From positions 4,702,087 through 4,766,086 of the forward strand of contig NC_023755.2 of NCBI RefSeq assembly GCF_000499845.2: a stretch of DNA of 64,000 bases, in the 5' to 3' direction. Position numbers and translations under genes: made by a program. Below, piece after piece: positions 23,301-33,454 of this stretch. Position 1 is the stretch's first letter. The number at the start of each line of letters is the position of its first letter. The notes beneath the pieces were generated by a model. It was not told the origin of the DNA. It saw nothing but the letters and a program-made list of their open reading frames with translations, and did no database searches. The DNA comes from Phaseolus vulgaris (taxonomy: Eukaryota; Streptophyta; Magnoliopsida; Fabales; Fabaceae).

Positions 23301-24785
23301 GACTAATATTTTTGCTGATACATTTATAATAATTATTAGTTTTTATAACTTTTGAATAATATATCTTCATTGACTAATAAAATCTTATTTTTATCATTAT
23401 ATGTAAAAGCAATGTTAGTATACATGTGAAGCAAGAAGTAGGGTTAATGTTGAGAAGTGAATATGAAGTATTAGTGAGAAAGAGAAGTGGTGTCTGAGTT
23501 GTGAAGTTGCAACTCACCAAATCCTAAGGTCAAACACTCTATACCAAATCCTATTTTGTTTTCAACTACATGCCACAAAAGACAGCTAAGAATGTAGATT
23601 TTGTGTTTGCTCAAATCACCAAGCATCATTGTCAAAAGTTTGGCAAAAAGCCACTTTATTTTTTCCCCTCACTTTTAATTACCTTTAACTTAGGACCCCC
23701 TTCAGTTGTTAGTTTCTTTTTCATAAAATTGGTTGGTGCAATGTGAAAATTTAACACATCCATGTTGGTATTGTTGAATCTGCTCAAAAAGTCAACTTTA
23801 ATTTTAATTCAATATAATAAATTAAATAATTCCCACTTATATATTATAATTAAGTTATGTAAATTTTTTTTATATGGAGTATGAAAATAAAATATTTAAA
23901 TAATAAATCCAATAAATATTATTATGATTAATTCTAATAGATTTTGATGTCATATTAGAAATTAAATTTTAAATTTAATTTAATATTATCAAAAAGGAAT
24001 ATGAGATTTACAATCATTTATGTTTTATATTTTTATCAAAATTTTAATTAATGTGAGAAAGTGCACTCAATCCACCTAGAGCCCGTGTATAAATAGGGAG
24101 AACTTTTGATGAGATGTTTCAAATTAAGTTGTCTTAAAAAATTATGATTGTATTAAAAACATTTCACTTAATTGTTACATTATGCATACCGTTGTAAAAT
24201 AAAATAAAATTGTTACACTATGCATATATCTTTTCCTACATCTTGTCCTAGATATATTTTATTATGTATTTGTGTAGATGAGATACACTCTTCAAGCCGT
24301 CGTCAAAATTCCACATCTTCTTATAGTTCTTCCTACTTTGTGAGATCTACAACAATGGTTAAATTATGTTAGTTCATGGTGTGGTTGGATTCAAGGAACA
24401 ATGATTCAGATAATAATTTGATTTCTACAACAACACATTGCTGTTTTTTTATGTTTTAGTGCATTGAAACTTGTGTTAACTAATTTGCATGTATGAAATG
24501 TGTTTGCTAACACATTGAATGTGCAAATCCACGGTTATGTTCGTGAGAAGTTTGAAATTCTTGTTAATAGAACTAATGTGATGATATTATAATTTAAATT
24601 AAGTTAACAAGTGGGGGAAAAATTCTAATCTCACATTTTATAAAAATAAAGTTAAAATGGTATATATTAAGAAGAATAAACTTTTGCATTGTTCATTGAG
24701 TAACATATGATAAGTGGTTTTCTCTAATAATTTTTTACAAATATGAATGGGGAGAAAGAAAAGGTTGATGACTTTTTACGGTAAA
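20371..24785. other. AT-rich intergenic region, no gene recognised
   Basis: Long AT-rich stretch with poly-A/T runs and short low-complexity frames without family similarity. A TATAAATAGGGAG at about 24090 resembles an LTR-type promoter core, but no element boundaries are seen. Confidence 0.55.
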
Positions 24786-25899
24786 TGCATTGCGTTGTTA
24801 AAAGTAATAATGTGTCCATAAGGACGGATATCAATCCCACAAAGAACAGTTGAATAATCAAGGAAAATGTTCGTTAATACAGAACAATAAAAAGTGTGTT
24901 CAAAGTGGTTGTGTTGGCAATGATTAATCATAAAACAGTAAAAGAATTGGTTACTTCAAGTTGAAAAAATAGGGATTAGGTTTCATCTTTCTCACTCTTA
25001 TGTATTTTGATTAACATGGTAAAATTATGTTCTTTGATTATAAAAATCATTTATATTGATTCCTCGCATATAAAATTCTTAAAAAGCTTCCTAAATCGCA
25101 TATTTATAAAAACAACTTAGTATTCAGATCAGACGTTGATAACAATTAACATTTCAAGTCTACTTGTAACACTCAAATATGTTAAGCATTATTGATTATG
25201 TCAGAACCCTAAAAGTACTTTCCAGTCAGATTTTAGATTTTAGATCAAGAATTAGAAGCAAGACAATAATACCAATAATCAATCAAGAACAAAATATTAT
25301 ATTCAGATATCACCTCAATACATAAAAGCTTGGACAGATTACTCCCAAATCCACATGGTAGAATTAGCCACACATCTTCTAACACCTTCTATTCTGCCAA
25401 TTGGGTTACAAGTCACTCAATGGTGTTTTTTTCTCAATCTTGCACACTATGGTTGTGCCTCAAACCCACTATTTAACCTAATTTGGTAGGGTTAAGTGGC
25501 TTATTGCATGGTGCTAATAGGCTCGTTTGAGCAAATAAAACATAAAAAAGACCCAATATTTCTGGAGCATCCTCGCTCAAGCAAGAATGGACTCGTTTGA
25601 GAGAGATGCTTTGATGCTGATTTGGGCTTTTTGTGAACTTGTGCATTCTGGGGGCCTTCCAACTTTCTCCTTTTAGCTTATATTATTTTTCTCTAGCCCA
25701 GTCATCTCCATTCTTCCCTAAGAAACTGAAATTAATACCAAATTTGGGAATAAAATTTTCTTATTCAAATAAAGATCATAAAATATGTAAAAAGGTATAA
25801 ATTCATAAATTAGGGATTATTTTATATTTATTTTAGCAATTAATACTCATAAGTGCCTATATTTTAATATGAAATTACTAAAATTAAGCACTTATCAAA
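24786..25899. mobile_element. Unclassified 1.1-kb inserted repeat with 6-bp target duplication
   Basis: The segment is flanked on both sides by GGTAAA (24780-24785 and 25900-25905). It starts TGCATTGCGTTGTTAAAAGT, contains TGTCCATAAGGACGGATATC and ends AAGCACTTATCAAA. A second, more diverged copy lies at about 49110-50230 and shares the GTCC-AAGGACG-like start, the central ATTAGCCAC block and the TTATCA end. No coding capacity is seen. It could be a solo LTR in reverse orientation or another non-autonomous element; the ends do not settle the class. Confidence 0.6.
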
Positions 25900-25905
25900 G
25901 GTAAA

Positions 25906-26564
25906 AAAGTACAAATGACGTTTGAGATTAACATTGAGATAAGATTAATCTTAAAAATTGTGAATAAGATAAAATATAACTTGTAAAATTAATATTAGGA
26001 ATTATACACCATGAAAGAAATAAGAAATTATGCATAATTTATTTCCTAACCATAATTTCTATTTCTAGTGTTAAATTAAAATTTACTTTGTTCCAATTGA
26101 GAAAAATGCTTTTTTTTAAGAGTTATAATTAAAAAAATTAAAAAAATTCAACAAGCTACTAATTTCTAAATTTTGAAATAAATTTAAAATAAAAAGACAT
26201 TATAACTTATTATTTTTAAAAACTTACCCAACCACTAATATAAACTATTGCAACATCAATTTTTTATGGTAATGATTCATTAGATGATGTTGGTAACTGA
26301 GGTAAAATAAAATAAATAAATATCTACAACATACACAACATTGCTAATTTGTTACTATCTTGTTAAATTAGTATTTTATCTCTTTGAGAAGGTTGTTTTT
26401 TTTAAATGCATTGATAGAAGCTGGACATGAGATGGAGTTAGTGATCGAATGATGGAGTTAGTTATTGAATGATGGAGTTGTCAAAAAGAAAACTTAAAAG
26501 AATGTGTTGTTATGCTTGAAATCAAGAAGTTTGGAAGGGTTCTTGTTGGATTACATTTTTCCTA
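25906..26564. other. AT-rich spacer
   Basis: No gene, RNA or bounded repeat recognised between the 1.1-kb element and the LINE tail. Confidence 0.5.
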
Positions 26565-28055
26565 TTTTTTTTTTATCAACAAATAATAATAAAATTAAAT
26601 TAAAATATTTAAGGGATGCTCCAACCCATATACAAAAAAATATCAAGGCCTTATTAAAACCTTACAATGGTATCTTCCAATCCAATACACATAATAGAGT
26701 ATAACAATACAAAAAAATTGTACAATGTGAGAAATAATAGTCGCAAGATATCCTTCTATTTTAAATATTTCCCTTCACTCAATTGTACAACAATACAAAC
26801 CAAACACAAACACAAACACACTGACATAAATTTCTTCCTTCAAATAAAATCAGATTGCATTTGTTCCAAGAACTCATAATTGCAACCTTGCTTGATTGTA
26901 GATACATAGATGTGATACATATATATACATCCTTGTGTTATTCCACATGCAACTTATATAAAAATCCACCATAAGTATACAAAAGCACATACAAAATCCC
27001 CAATTCAAGTCAAAACAATGTGTAGTCACAAGGATTTTAAACAAACCTCTAGGCATTGTATCCAGTCCGAGTAGGAGAATCTAGTTCTAGGTATCTTGTA
27101 AGTCATTCATACCCAGGCATAGAGATGTACTATACATAAAACCTCTTCTTCATCTACCTTATTGTTCTTAAAAATGATACTATTTTTATGGTTTCAAATC
27201 ATCCAGACTATGACTATCCACACTCTCTTCCATATTTTTATTTTGTTTTGCATTTAATTCAAATAGATGGAAGTAATGAAAATTTTGCATTAAATCTATA
27301 TGATGTACAAATTGAATCTCAACCCATGTATCACATATATGCCAGACAATATGTGATTTCTTACACCTAAAATAAGGTGTGTGAAAGTTTCAGCTTCTAA
27401 TTGGCAAAATTCACACAATGTATTAGATAACCCTAACTCCCTGAGTAACAATTGTACCTTAGTAGGGACTCTACCCTTCAACAACCGCCATATAACATGT
27501 TGGGCAGCAGGGGACACTTGACTACTCCAAAAAGTATAGTAACAGATAATAATAAGTTGACTTTACTGTGTGTACTTCCCCTTCTCTCCTCTCCCCAGTT
27601 CCATAAATCTTCTTCTTCCTTTTCGATATTTTGACCCCATAAAATTTGCTTAAGACATGCTTCTTGTTGTGTTTCCCATACAAATCTCCTACATCTCCAT
27701 TCTAAGTTTCACTCTCATGTTTGATCAACCCATCTACCTAGTTCCACAATTTTTTTGTCCTTACCATCTGAAACTGTATATAATCTAGGAAAGCGATTTT
27801 TCAGACCTGAGTAACCCAAGGATCCTACCAAAACTTAGCCATATTCCCTTTTCCAATTTTCCATTCTACATTACTATTAAACCATGTTCCCTGTTGATTA
27901 TCTCCACAGACCTTCCTCAAGTCTCTCCAACACACTGAATCCTCCCTAATTCTTTCTACTTTACCTAGACTCATCCATGACTAATACTTAGAATGTAGTA
28001 CATCTTTCCACAAACTCTGGTTTTTTATCCTAAGTCTCCATTTCCATTTAGTTAG

Positions 28056-28600
28056 TGTACCGGTCGGTACTGGACAAGCCAATCTCGAGCCTGGTGGCCG
28101 ACCAACCGAGTCAAAGAACACCTCAAGTTACACAATAAACAACGACTATTACAATAACATTTAATGAGTCATTCATATCCTGAAATATGCGAAAAATATC
28201 TTTGACAAACCAGCTTAATACTGATTAACTGAAACATGTTACAAATATTCTCCAGATATTTCAACATACCTATATACCAATATACCTCCCTATTAATCAG
28301 GGATCACGATGCATATCAATCAATAAATGATATTCGGCCCATCATGGCATGGACCCATAACCAACACTATAAATAAAACCATTTGCGGAGGTGTAAGGTA
28401 CACTTTAATCAACTTTACAAAATACACTCTTTATACAAAGTACTTGAGCGTCTGAGTACCTTTTTCATATCACCCCTGATCGAGCATCAACATTTGGAGA
28501 AGGAGACTTGAAGGAAGAAACCAAAGGATTACCGACACATTAGCAATTGTACAACTAGTTTCAGGTACTATCTAGGCCCATCTTTGTCCATACAGGTACA
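28056..28600 (+). repeat. 5' LTR of the nested element
   Basis: 545 bp, TG...CA ends. It contains a promoter-like ACTATAAATAAAACC near 28370 followed by GCGGAGGTGTAAGGTACAC, probably the transcription start region. It aligns along its length with 30147-30689. Confidence 0.88.
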
Positions 28601-28602
28601 AT

Positions 28603-28620
28603 TGGCGCCCACCGTGGGGC
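28603..28620 (+). other. Primer-binding site, complementary to tRNA-Lys(CUU)
   Basis: TGGCGCCCACCGTGGGGC lies two bases after the 5' LTR. It is an exact 18-nt reverse complement of the 3' end (with CCA) of the tRNA-Lys gene at 1410-1482; the match breaks at the next base. Reverse transcription would start here. Confidence 0.95.
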
Positions 28621-28682
28621 CGAGATAGAGTCAAAGCAAGCAAGTGGTATCAACAAGGTAGATGGCAAAATCAAGAACACAT

Positions 28683-29035
28683 TGTTATTTTGGAGGAGGA
28701 ACCTAAAGGACACTCATTTACTAATCAAATCATGGAAGCACAACTTCCTCCTAATTGGAAAGGTTTGAACATTGATCGATATGGTCTTAATCGAATATAA
28801 ACCTGATATGAGGTAATCAGGAAAATGATTATTATTTAAATTTGTTATAATTATCATCATTTATTTTGGAGGAGGAACCTAAAGGACACTTCTTTACTGA
28901 TCAAATCATGGAAGCAGACCTTCCTCCTAATTGGAAAGGTTTAAACGTTGACCGATATGATCTTAATCGGATATAAATCCAATGTGAAGTAATGAGGAAA
29001 ATGATTATTATTTAAATTTGTTATGATTATCATCA
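28683..29035 (+). repeat. Tandem duplication of about 175 bp containing a gag start fragment
   Basis: Two copies (about 28687-28858 and 28860-29035) each begin TTTTGGAGGAGGAACCTAAA. The first reads LEEEPKGHSFTNQIMEAQLP then PNWKGLNIDRY before a stop. This is the conserved start of plant Ty3/gypsy gag and closely resembles the region at about 245-360 (minus). The frame is lost exactly where gag would continue DGxxDPDEH. Confidence 0.8.
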
Positions 29036-30060
29036 TTAGAATTATTATCGCCCCGTGCAATCAAAATTATTGTTGTTATTTAAATTTGTTATGAGTTAAA
29101 TCTGTTGAAATTATTGTTGTTATTTAAATCTGTTATCATTTAAATATGTTGAGGTTAATGTAGTTTTTTAAATCAGATTATTGTTGTTATTTAAATTTGT
29201 TCATATTATTGATGTTATTTAAATCTGTAATGATTTAAATTTGTTGAGATTATTGTTGTTATTTAAATTTGTTATGATTTAAATCTGTTGAGATTATTGT
29301 TGTTATTTAAATCTATTTAGATTTTATTCTGAAAGAATTATTATCGCCCTGTGCGATCAAAATTATTATCGTCCCAACATAAATATTGTTATTTAAATCT
29401 ATCAGCATTAAAATATGTTGAGATTTTATCATGAACATCGCCCCACGTGATCAACAAAATATTATCACCCCACGTTATCAGCAAACTATTATCACTCTAT
29501 GCGATCAGAAAAATATTATCACCTCGTACCATCAAAATTATTATTGCCCAAAAAAATATTATCATCTGGTGCGAACAGAGTTATTATCGCCTCGCACGAC
29601 CAGAAAAATATTATCGCCATGTGCGATTAGAATTATTATCGCCCCGCGCGACCAGAATAATATTATTGTGTCGTACGATAAAAAATTATTGTTGTCACGT
29701 GCAACCAAAAATTTATTATTATCGCCTCATTCGATCATAATTATTATCGTTTCGTGCGATTAGAATTATTATCACCCCGCGACCAGAATAACAATATTAT
29801 CGCCCTATGCAACCAAAATAAAATAAGAGTATCACTTCGACCAAAATCATCAAGAATAACTTATCGACCATCTCAAGTTATTATCGTCTCAGGCGATCAG
29901 AATAACAGGAGTTTTCACTCCAACCAAATTCATCAAGGATAACTCCTCAACCAACTCAAGTTATTATCGTTTCAGGCAATCAAAATAATAGGAGTTTTCA
30001 CTCCAACTGAATTCGTCAAGGATAATTCCTCGACTAACTCAAATTACTATCCCCCCACGC
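29036..30060 (+). repeat. Internal minisatellites of the nested element
   Basis: Two arrays. From about 29040 to 29420 the unit resembles TTGTTGTTATTTAAATCTGT with GAGATTA variants. From about 29430 to 30060 the unit resembles ATTATCGCCCCGCGCGATCA with GAAT spacers, repeated more than a dozen times. The array gives long open frames with repeated Ser-Pro-Arg or Ala-Pro-Arg-Asp-Gln, which are repeat artefacts and not proteins. Confidence 0.85.
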
Positions 30061-30146
30061 AATCAAAAAATAGGATTCTCCTTGGGAAGCCCAACGACCA
30101 TTTTACGACTCTTCAGAATTTCATCTCTTCGAGCTTTGGCGGCAAG

Positions 30147-30689
30147 TGTACTGTTTAATACTGGACGAGCCAGTCTCGGGCCTAGTGACCGATCAACCAA
30201 GTCAAAGAACACCTCAAGTTACACAATAAATAACAACAGTTACAATAACACTTAATGAGTCATATTCATATCCCGAAATATGCGATAAATATCTTCGACA
30301 AATAAGCTAAATACTGATTAACTGAAAGATGTTGCAAATATTCTCCAGATATTCCAACATACCTATATACCAATATATCTTCCTATAAATCAGGGATCAC
30401 GATGCATATCAGTTAATAACTGATATTCGACCCATCATGGCAAGGGCCCATAACCAACACTATAAATAAAACCCTCTGCGGAGGTGTAAGGTACGCTTTA
30501 ATTAGCTTCACAAAATACACTCTTTATACAGAGTACTTACTTGAACGTCGGAGTACCTTTTTCAAGTCACCCCGGTCGAGCATCAACATTTGGAGATGGA
30601 GACTTGAAGAAAGAAATCAAAGGATTACTGACACATCAACAATTGTATAACCAATTCCAAGTACTATATAGGTCCCTCTTTTGTCCATA
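30147..30689 (+). repeat. 3' LTR of the nested element, missing its last bases
   Basis: It starts TGTACTGTTTAATACTGGAC, a diverged copy of the 5' LTR start, and follows it to TTTGTCCATA. The last eight bases of the 5' LTR (CAGGTACA) are absent and the damaged target duplication GTAG follows. The preceding tract is only weakly purine-rich. Confidence 0.82.
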
Positions 30690-30905
30690 GTAGGAAAGTA
30701 GAATTAAACATCTTTATCTCCTTCATTCCCAAACCACCTTGTTTCTTAGCCTTACATAAGTTATCTCATTTAATCCAAAACTATTTAATTTTCCTTACTT
30801 CTCCAAACTCATAAAAATTTCATCTGTATTTTTATTATGTTCCCTAACCCCACATTTTCACTATTTCTACTTAGAATAATTGTCTTATCTTTTTGGAGTT
30901 AATCA

Positions 30906-32058
30906 AGAATAGGTTTTTTCTTACCGTATATGTGCAATAGTATGCATGCTAAATATAACTATATTTGTTTTTTTTAATACTTGTTTATATTTAGTGTGGT
31001 GCAATTTTCGTATCATATAAATAAAACTCCTTGATTAAAAAAATCAAATTTTTCTTTGTCAATTAAGACATCAAATAGTTCTGGTTCTAAACTAGGACAA
31101 ATCTCAACATCGAACTATGCAACATGTTAAGATAATTAACAAGCAACAGGTTATGTTTAAATAACAGTATATCGATTTTTCATTTTCTAATAGATTTGGA
31201 GAAGAAATTGATTTCTATCTTAGATATTTTATATTAATTAGACATAAAATATAGTATAAATTAATTTTATTGAAAGGATTTTGTGTTATCAAAAACATTC
31301 ATATATATTTTCATTTTTGAGATGACTCAATCATTAACTTAAAATGATGTCTTAAAGATTTCATATCTACAATTTATAAGATTAATTTTATAAAATTAAG
31401 ATAAATTTAAATTTACTTTTTAATACTTATTAATATGAAGGAACTGAACTTAAATTTGTGTATTATACTACATACTAATCTTAGATAATTTTTTCAAGCA
31501 AAAGAGTTAAACGTGTGTTCTTCATTACATACATTTTTCATTCCAATATATAATAATTATATATTATTATTAATCAAAAGTATACATTAGTGTCTTCCAT
31601 TAGATTTTGAAGTCAAAGTCGTAAAACAAACCATAATAGAGGCATTTCAATGCCAATAAGAAGATGGTTTATTTTACTAAGTAATTCATTTCTGAGAGGA
31701 TTAGACTTAGACTTCTACAACTATTAACACATATCCTTGAATGTGAAAATAATACAATCGTTTTGATAAATTTTAGTCATATATTCCTAAAAATACTATT
31801 TGAAAGAAGTATTAAATCAACTTTAAATAATAAAATTAAGAGCATTTTAAAACAATATGAAATTAAAATATTTGCGAAGAATTGGAAAACAGTAAAATGA
31901 CTAACATAAATTCTAGCAACATGAAAACAAGACTGTTAATTTAAAGGCAAGAGATAAAATAATAGTAAAATGAAGAATAAGATATTATAAAATCAGAAAG
32001 ATGAGATTACATAGCAGTAAATGTACTTTCATTAACCATATATTGAGGATTTTCATAG

Positions 32059-32106
<48 letters not shown>

Positions 32107-33454
32107 CACTAAAAATAGTATCCAAAACACTTTAAATATTTATACACTCTGTGATGATTATTTATTCTAAAATGTGGTCAACACGTCTTACTTTCTTGTT
32201 CTATGTGAATAATTTATAATATATAGTGAATTTGTGTCTTAGAAGACTATTTTATTTCGTAATATCTCGCTCAATTCCTTTAATTTTATCGAAATACCTT
32301 GATAATTGCCTTTTATGGAGTTTCTTGAAAAATATTTTTTTTTTATCTTAGTTAATTTTCTCAAAAATATCTTTGAATGATTTTATTCAATGAATTGATC
32401 AACTTGACTTCATATAACTTAAATAATTTTTTTAATAACTAGCACGTTTGACTTCTTTGATCTTTTCATGGAATGTAGTACCATATAACTTTAGTGTACA
32501 AATTCCTTCTCTTAAGTCAGTGCATTGCATACTAAAATAGTTTCATATGAGTGGGAAGATTGAAAAAGAAAAATGGATTCACATGTATGCCGTGAAAAGT
32601 CAGACATATTAAGAAGAATAATATAGGAGAATAAGAAGATTTTGAGGGTTTTCACATTGTTAGATGAAAAATCAAAGTTGGAAAATAAATTGAATACGTT
32701 GTGAGATAATAGTGATGGTGTGGTAGAAGCTGGAATTTGGTTTTAGAGTTAAACTACTTATGCCCACTATTTGACCAAAAAATAGGGTTGTTGCTATACA
32801 GCTTTAGCTAAGCTGGACATCACCCCACATCTACGTTTTTGGACCAAATTTAGGTACGTGTGTGTCTAATATATATATATATATATAATAAAGAATTTGG
32901 TAGTAAGTTATACCTATATTTTCTTGCTATAGTTTGCTGGATATTCGTTCTAAATTTGTTAAAATTGTTTTACTTGTTAACATTATGTGAGAATTAGTTA
33001 AATCTAAGGGTGAACAAAAAAATCTGATTGAATCAAATGGTTCTGTTTTCTGCATTACTCTGATTTATTAAAAATTTATTTATCTAAATTTGGATTTTAC
33101 TTTAATTTATATTTTATAGCATTCCAGATCAGATTTTCATTTTAGTTATACAGATTTAAAAAATGGAAAAAGCCAAATTTCCAATCCAAATTTTATTTCT
33201 TTGTTGAACTAACCAAGTTCTGGTTTAATCTTTGTCTCTCGGAATTAAGGATTACTTATTACTCAGATTCTGTAGCAGCAAAACAACCTTTATTTTCCTT
33301 TTCCACATATATATCTGCTTTTCCTTTGAACATCACAGTGCCATTTCTATATTATTATTTTTAGTACAATACATGCTTTTATATAAGTTTAATATTTATG
33401 CACATGTATATGTATATAAGGCAATTACAACCCTATTAAGTTTTTAGAGACTAG
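30906..33454. other. AT-rich intergenic region with (TA)n arrays
   Basis: No gene recognised. It contains the (TA)n microsatellite at 32063-32105 and a shorter (AT)n at about 32868-32888. Confidence 0.55.
32063..32105. repeat. (TA)n microsatellite
   Basis: About 21 uninterrupted TA dinucleotides. Confidence 0.95.

Larger units (their letters stand above)
28056..30689 (+). mobile_element. Non-autonomous Ty3/gypsy-derived LTR retrotransposon, 2.6 kb, nested in a LINE
   Basis: Two LTRs of about 545 bp flank a 1.55-kb internal region. The 5' LTR starts TGTACCGGTCGG and ends AGGTACA. The primer-binding site matches tRNA-Lys. The internal region keeps only the beginning of gag, present twice in tandem, then minisatellite DNA; no pol is present. 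The target duplication is GTTAG at 28051-28055 and a damaged GTAG at 30690-30693; without the element the LINE reading frame is continuous. The LTRs differ at many positions, so the insertion is not recent. Having no pol, it must have depended on proteins from a relative such as the one at 1-801 (inference). Confidence 0.88.
26565..30905 (-). mobile_element. LINE (non-LTR retrotransposon), 5'-truncated, split by a nested LTR element
   Basis: Read on the minus strand, the LINE ends in TTGTTGATAAAAAAAAAA (tail at 26574-26565). ORF2 pieces are recognisable on both sides of the LTR insertion at 28056-30693. Upstream (30694 to about 30905) are CKAKKQGGLGMKEIKMFNST and a decayed FLW-KxKWVKW-like block. 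Downstream (27020-28055) are TKWKWRLRIKNQSLWKDV, then the zinc-finger RVT domain WRLLKGRVPTKVQLLLRELG with CxxC...H, and the C-terminal SYSDWIQCLEVCL near 27030. Stops and frameshifts are frequent. Reverse transcriptase motifs A-C lie upstream of the truncation and are missing. The family is the plant LINE (L1-like) type, as in the other three copies. Confidence 0.85.

Noticed and set aside
29036..29420. CRISPR-like regularly spaced repeats
   Set aside because: Plant nuclear context; units are contiguous, imperfect and without unique spacers.
29431..29942. Overlapping open frames with repeated Ser-Pro-Arg and Ile runs
   Set aside because: They arise from the minisatellite array whose unit happens to lack stops in several frames.
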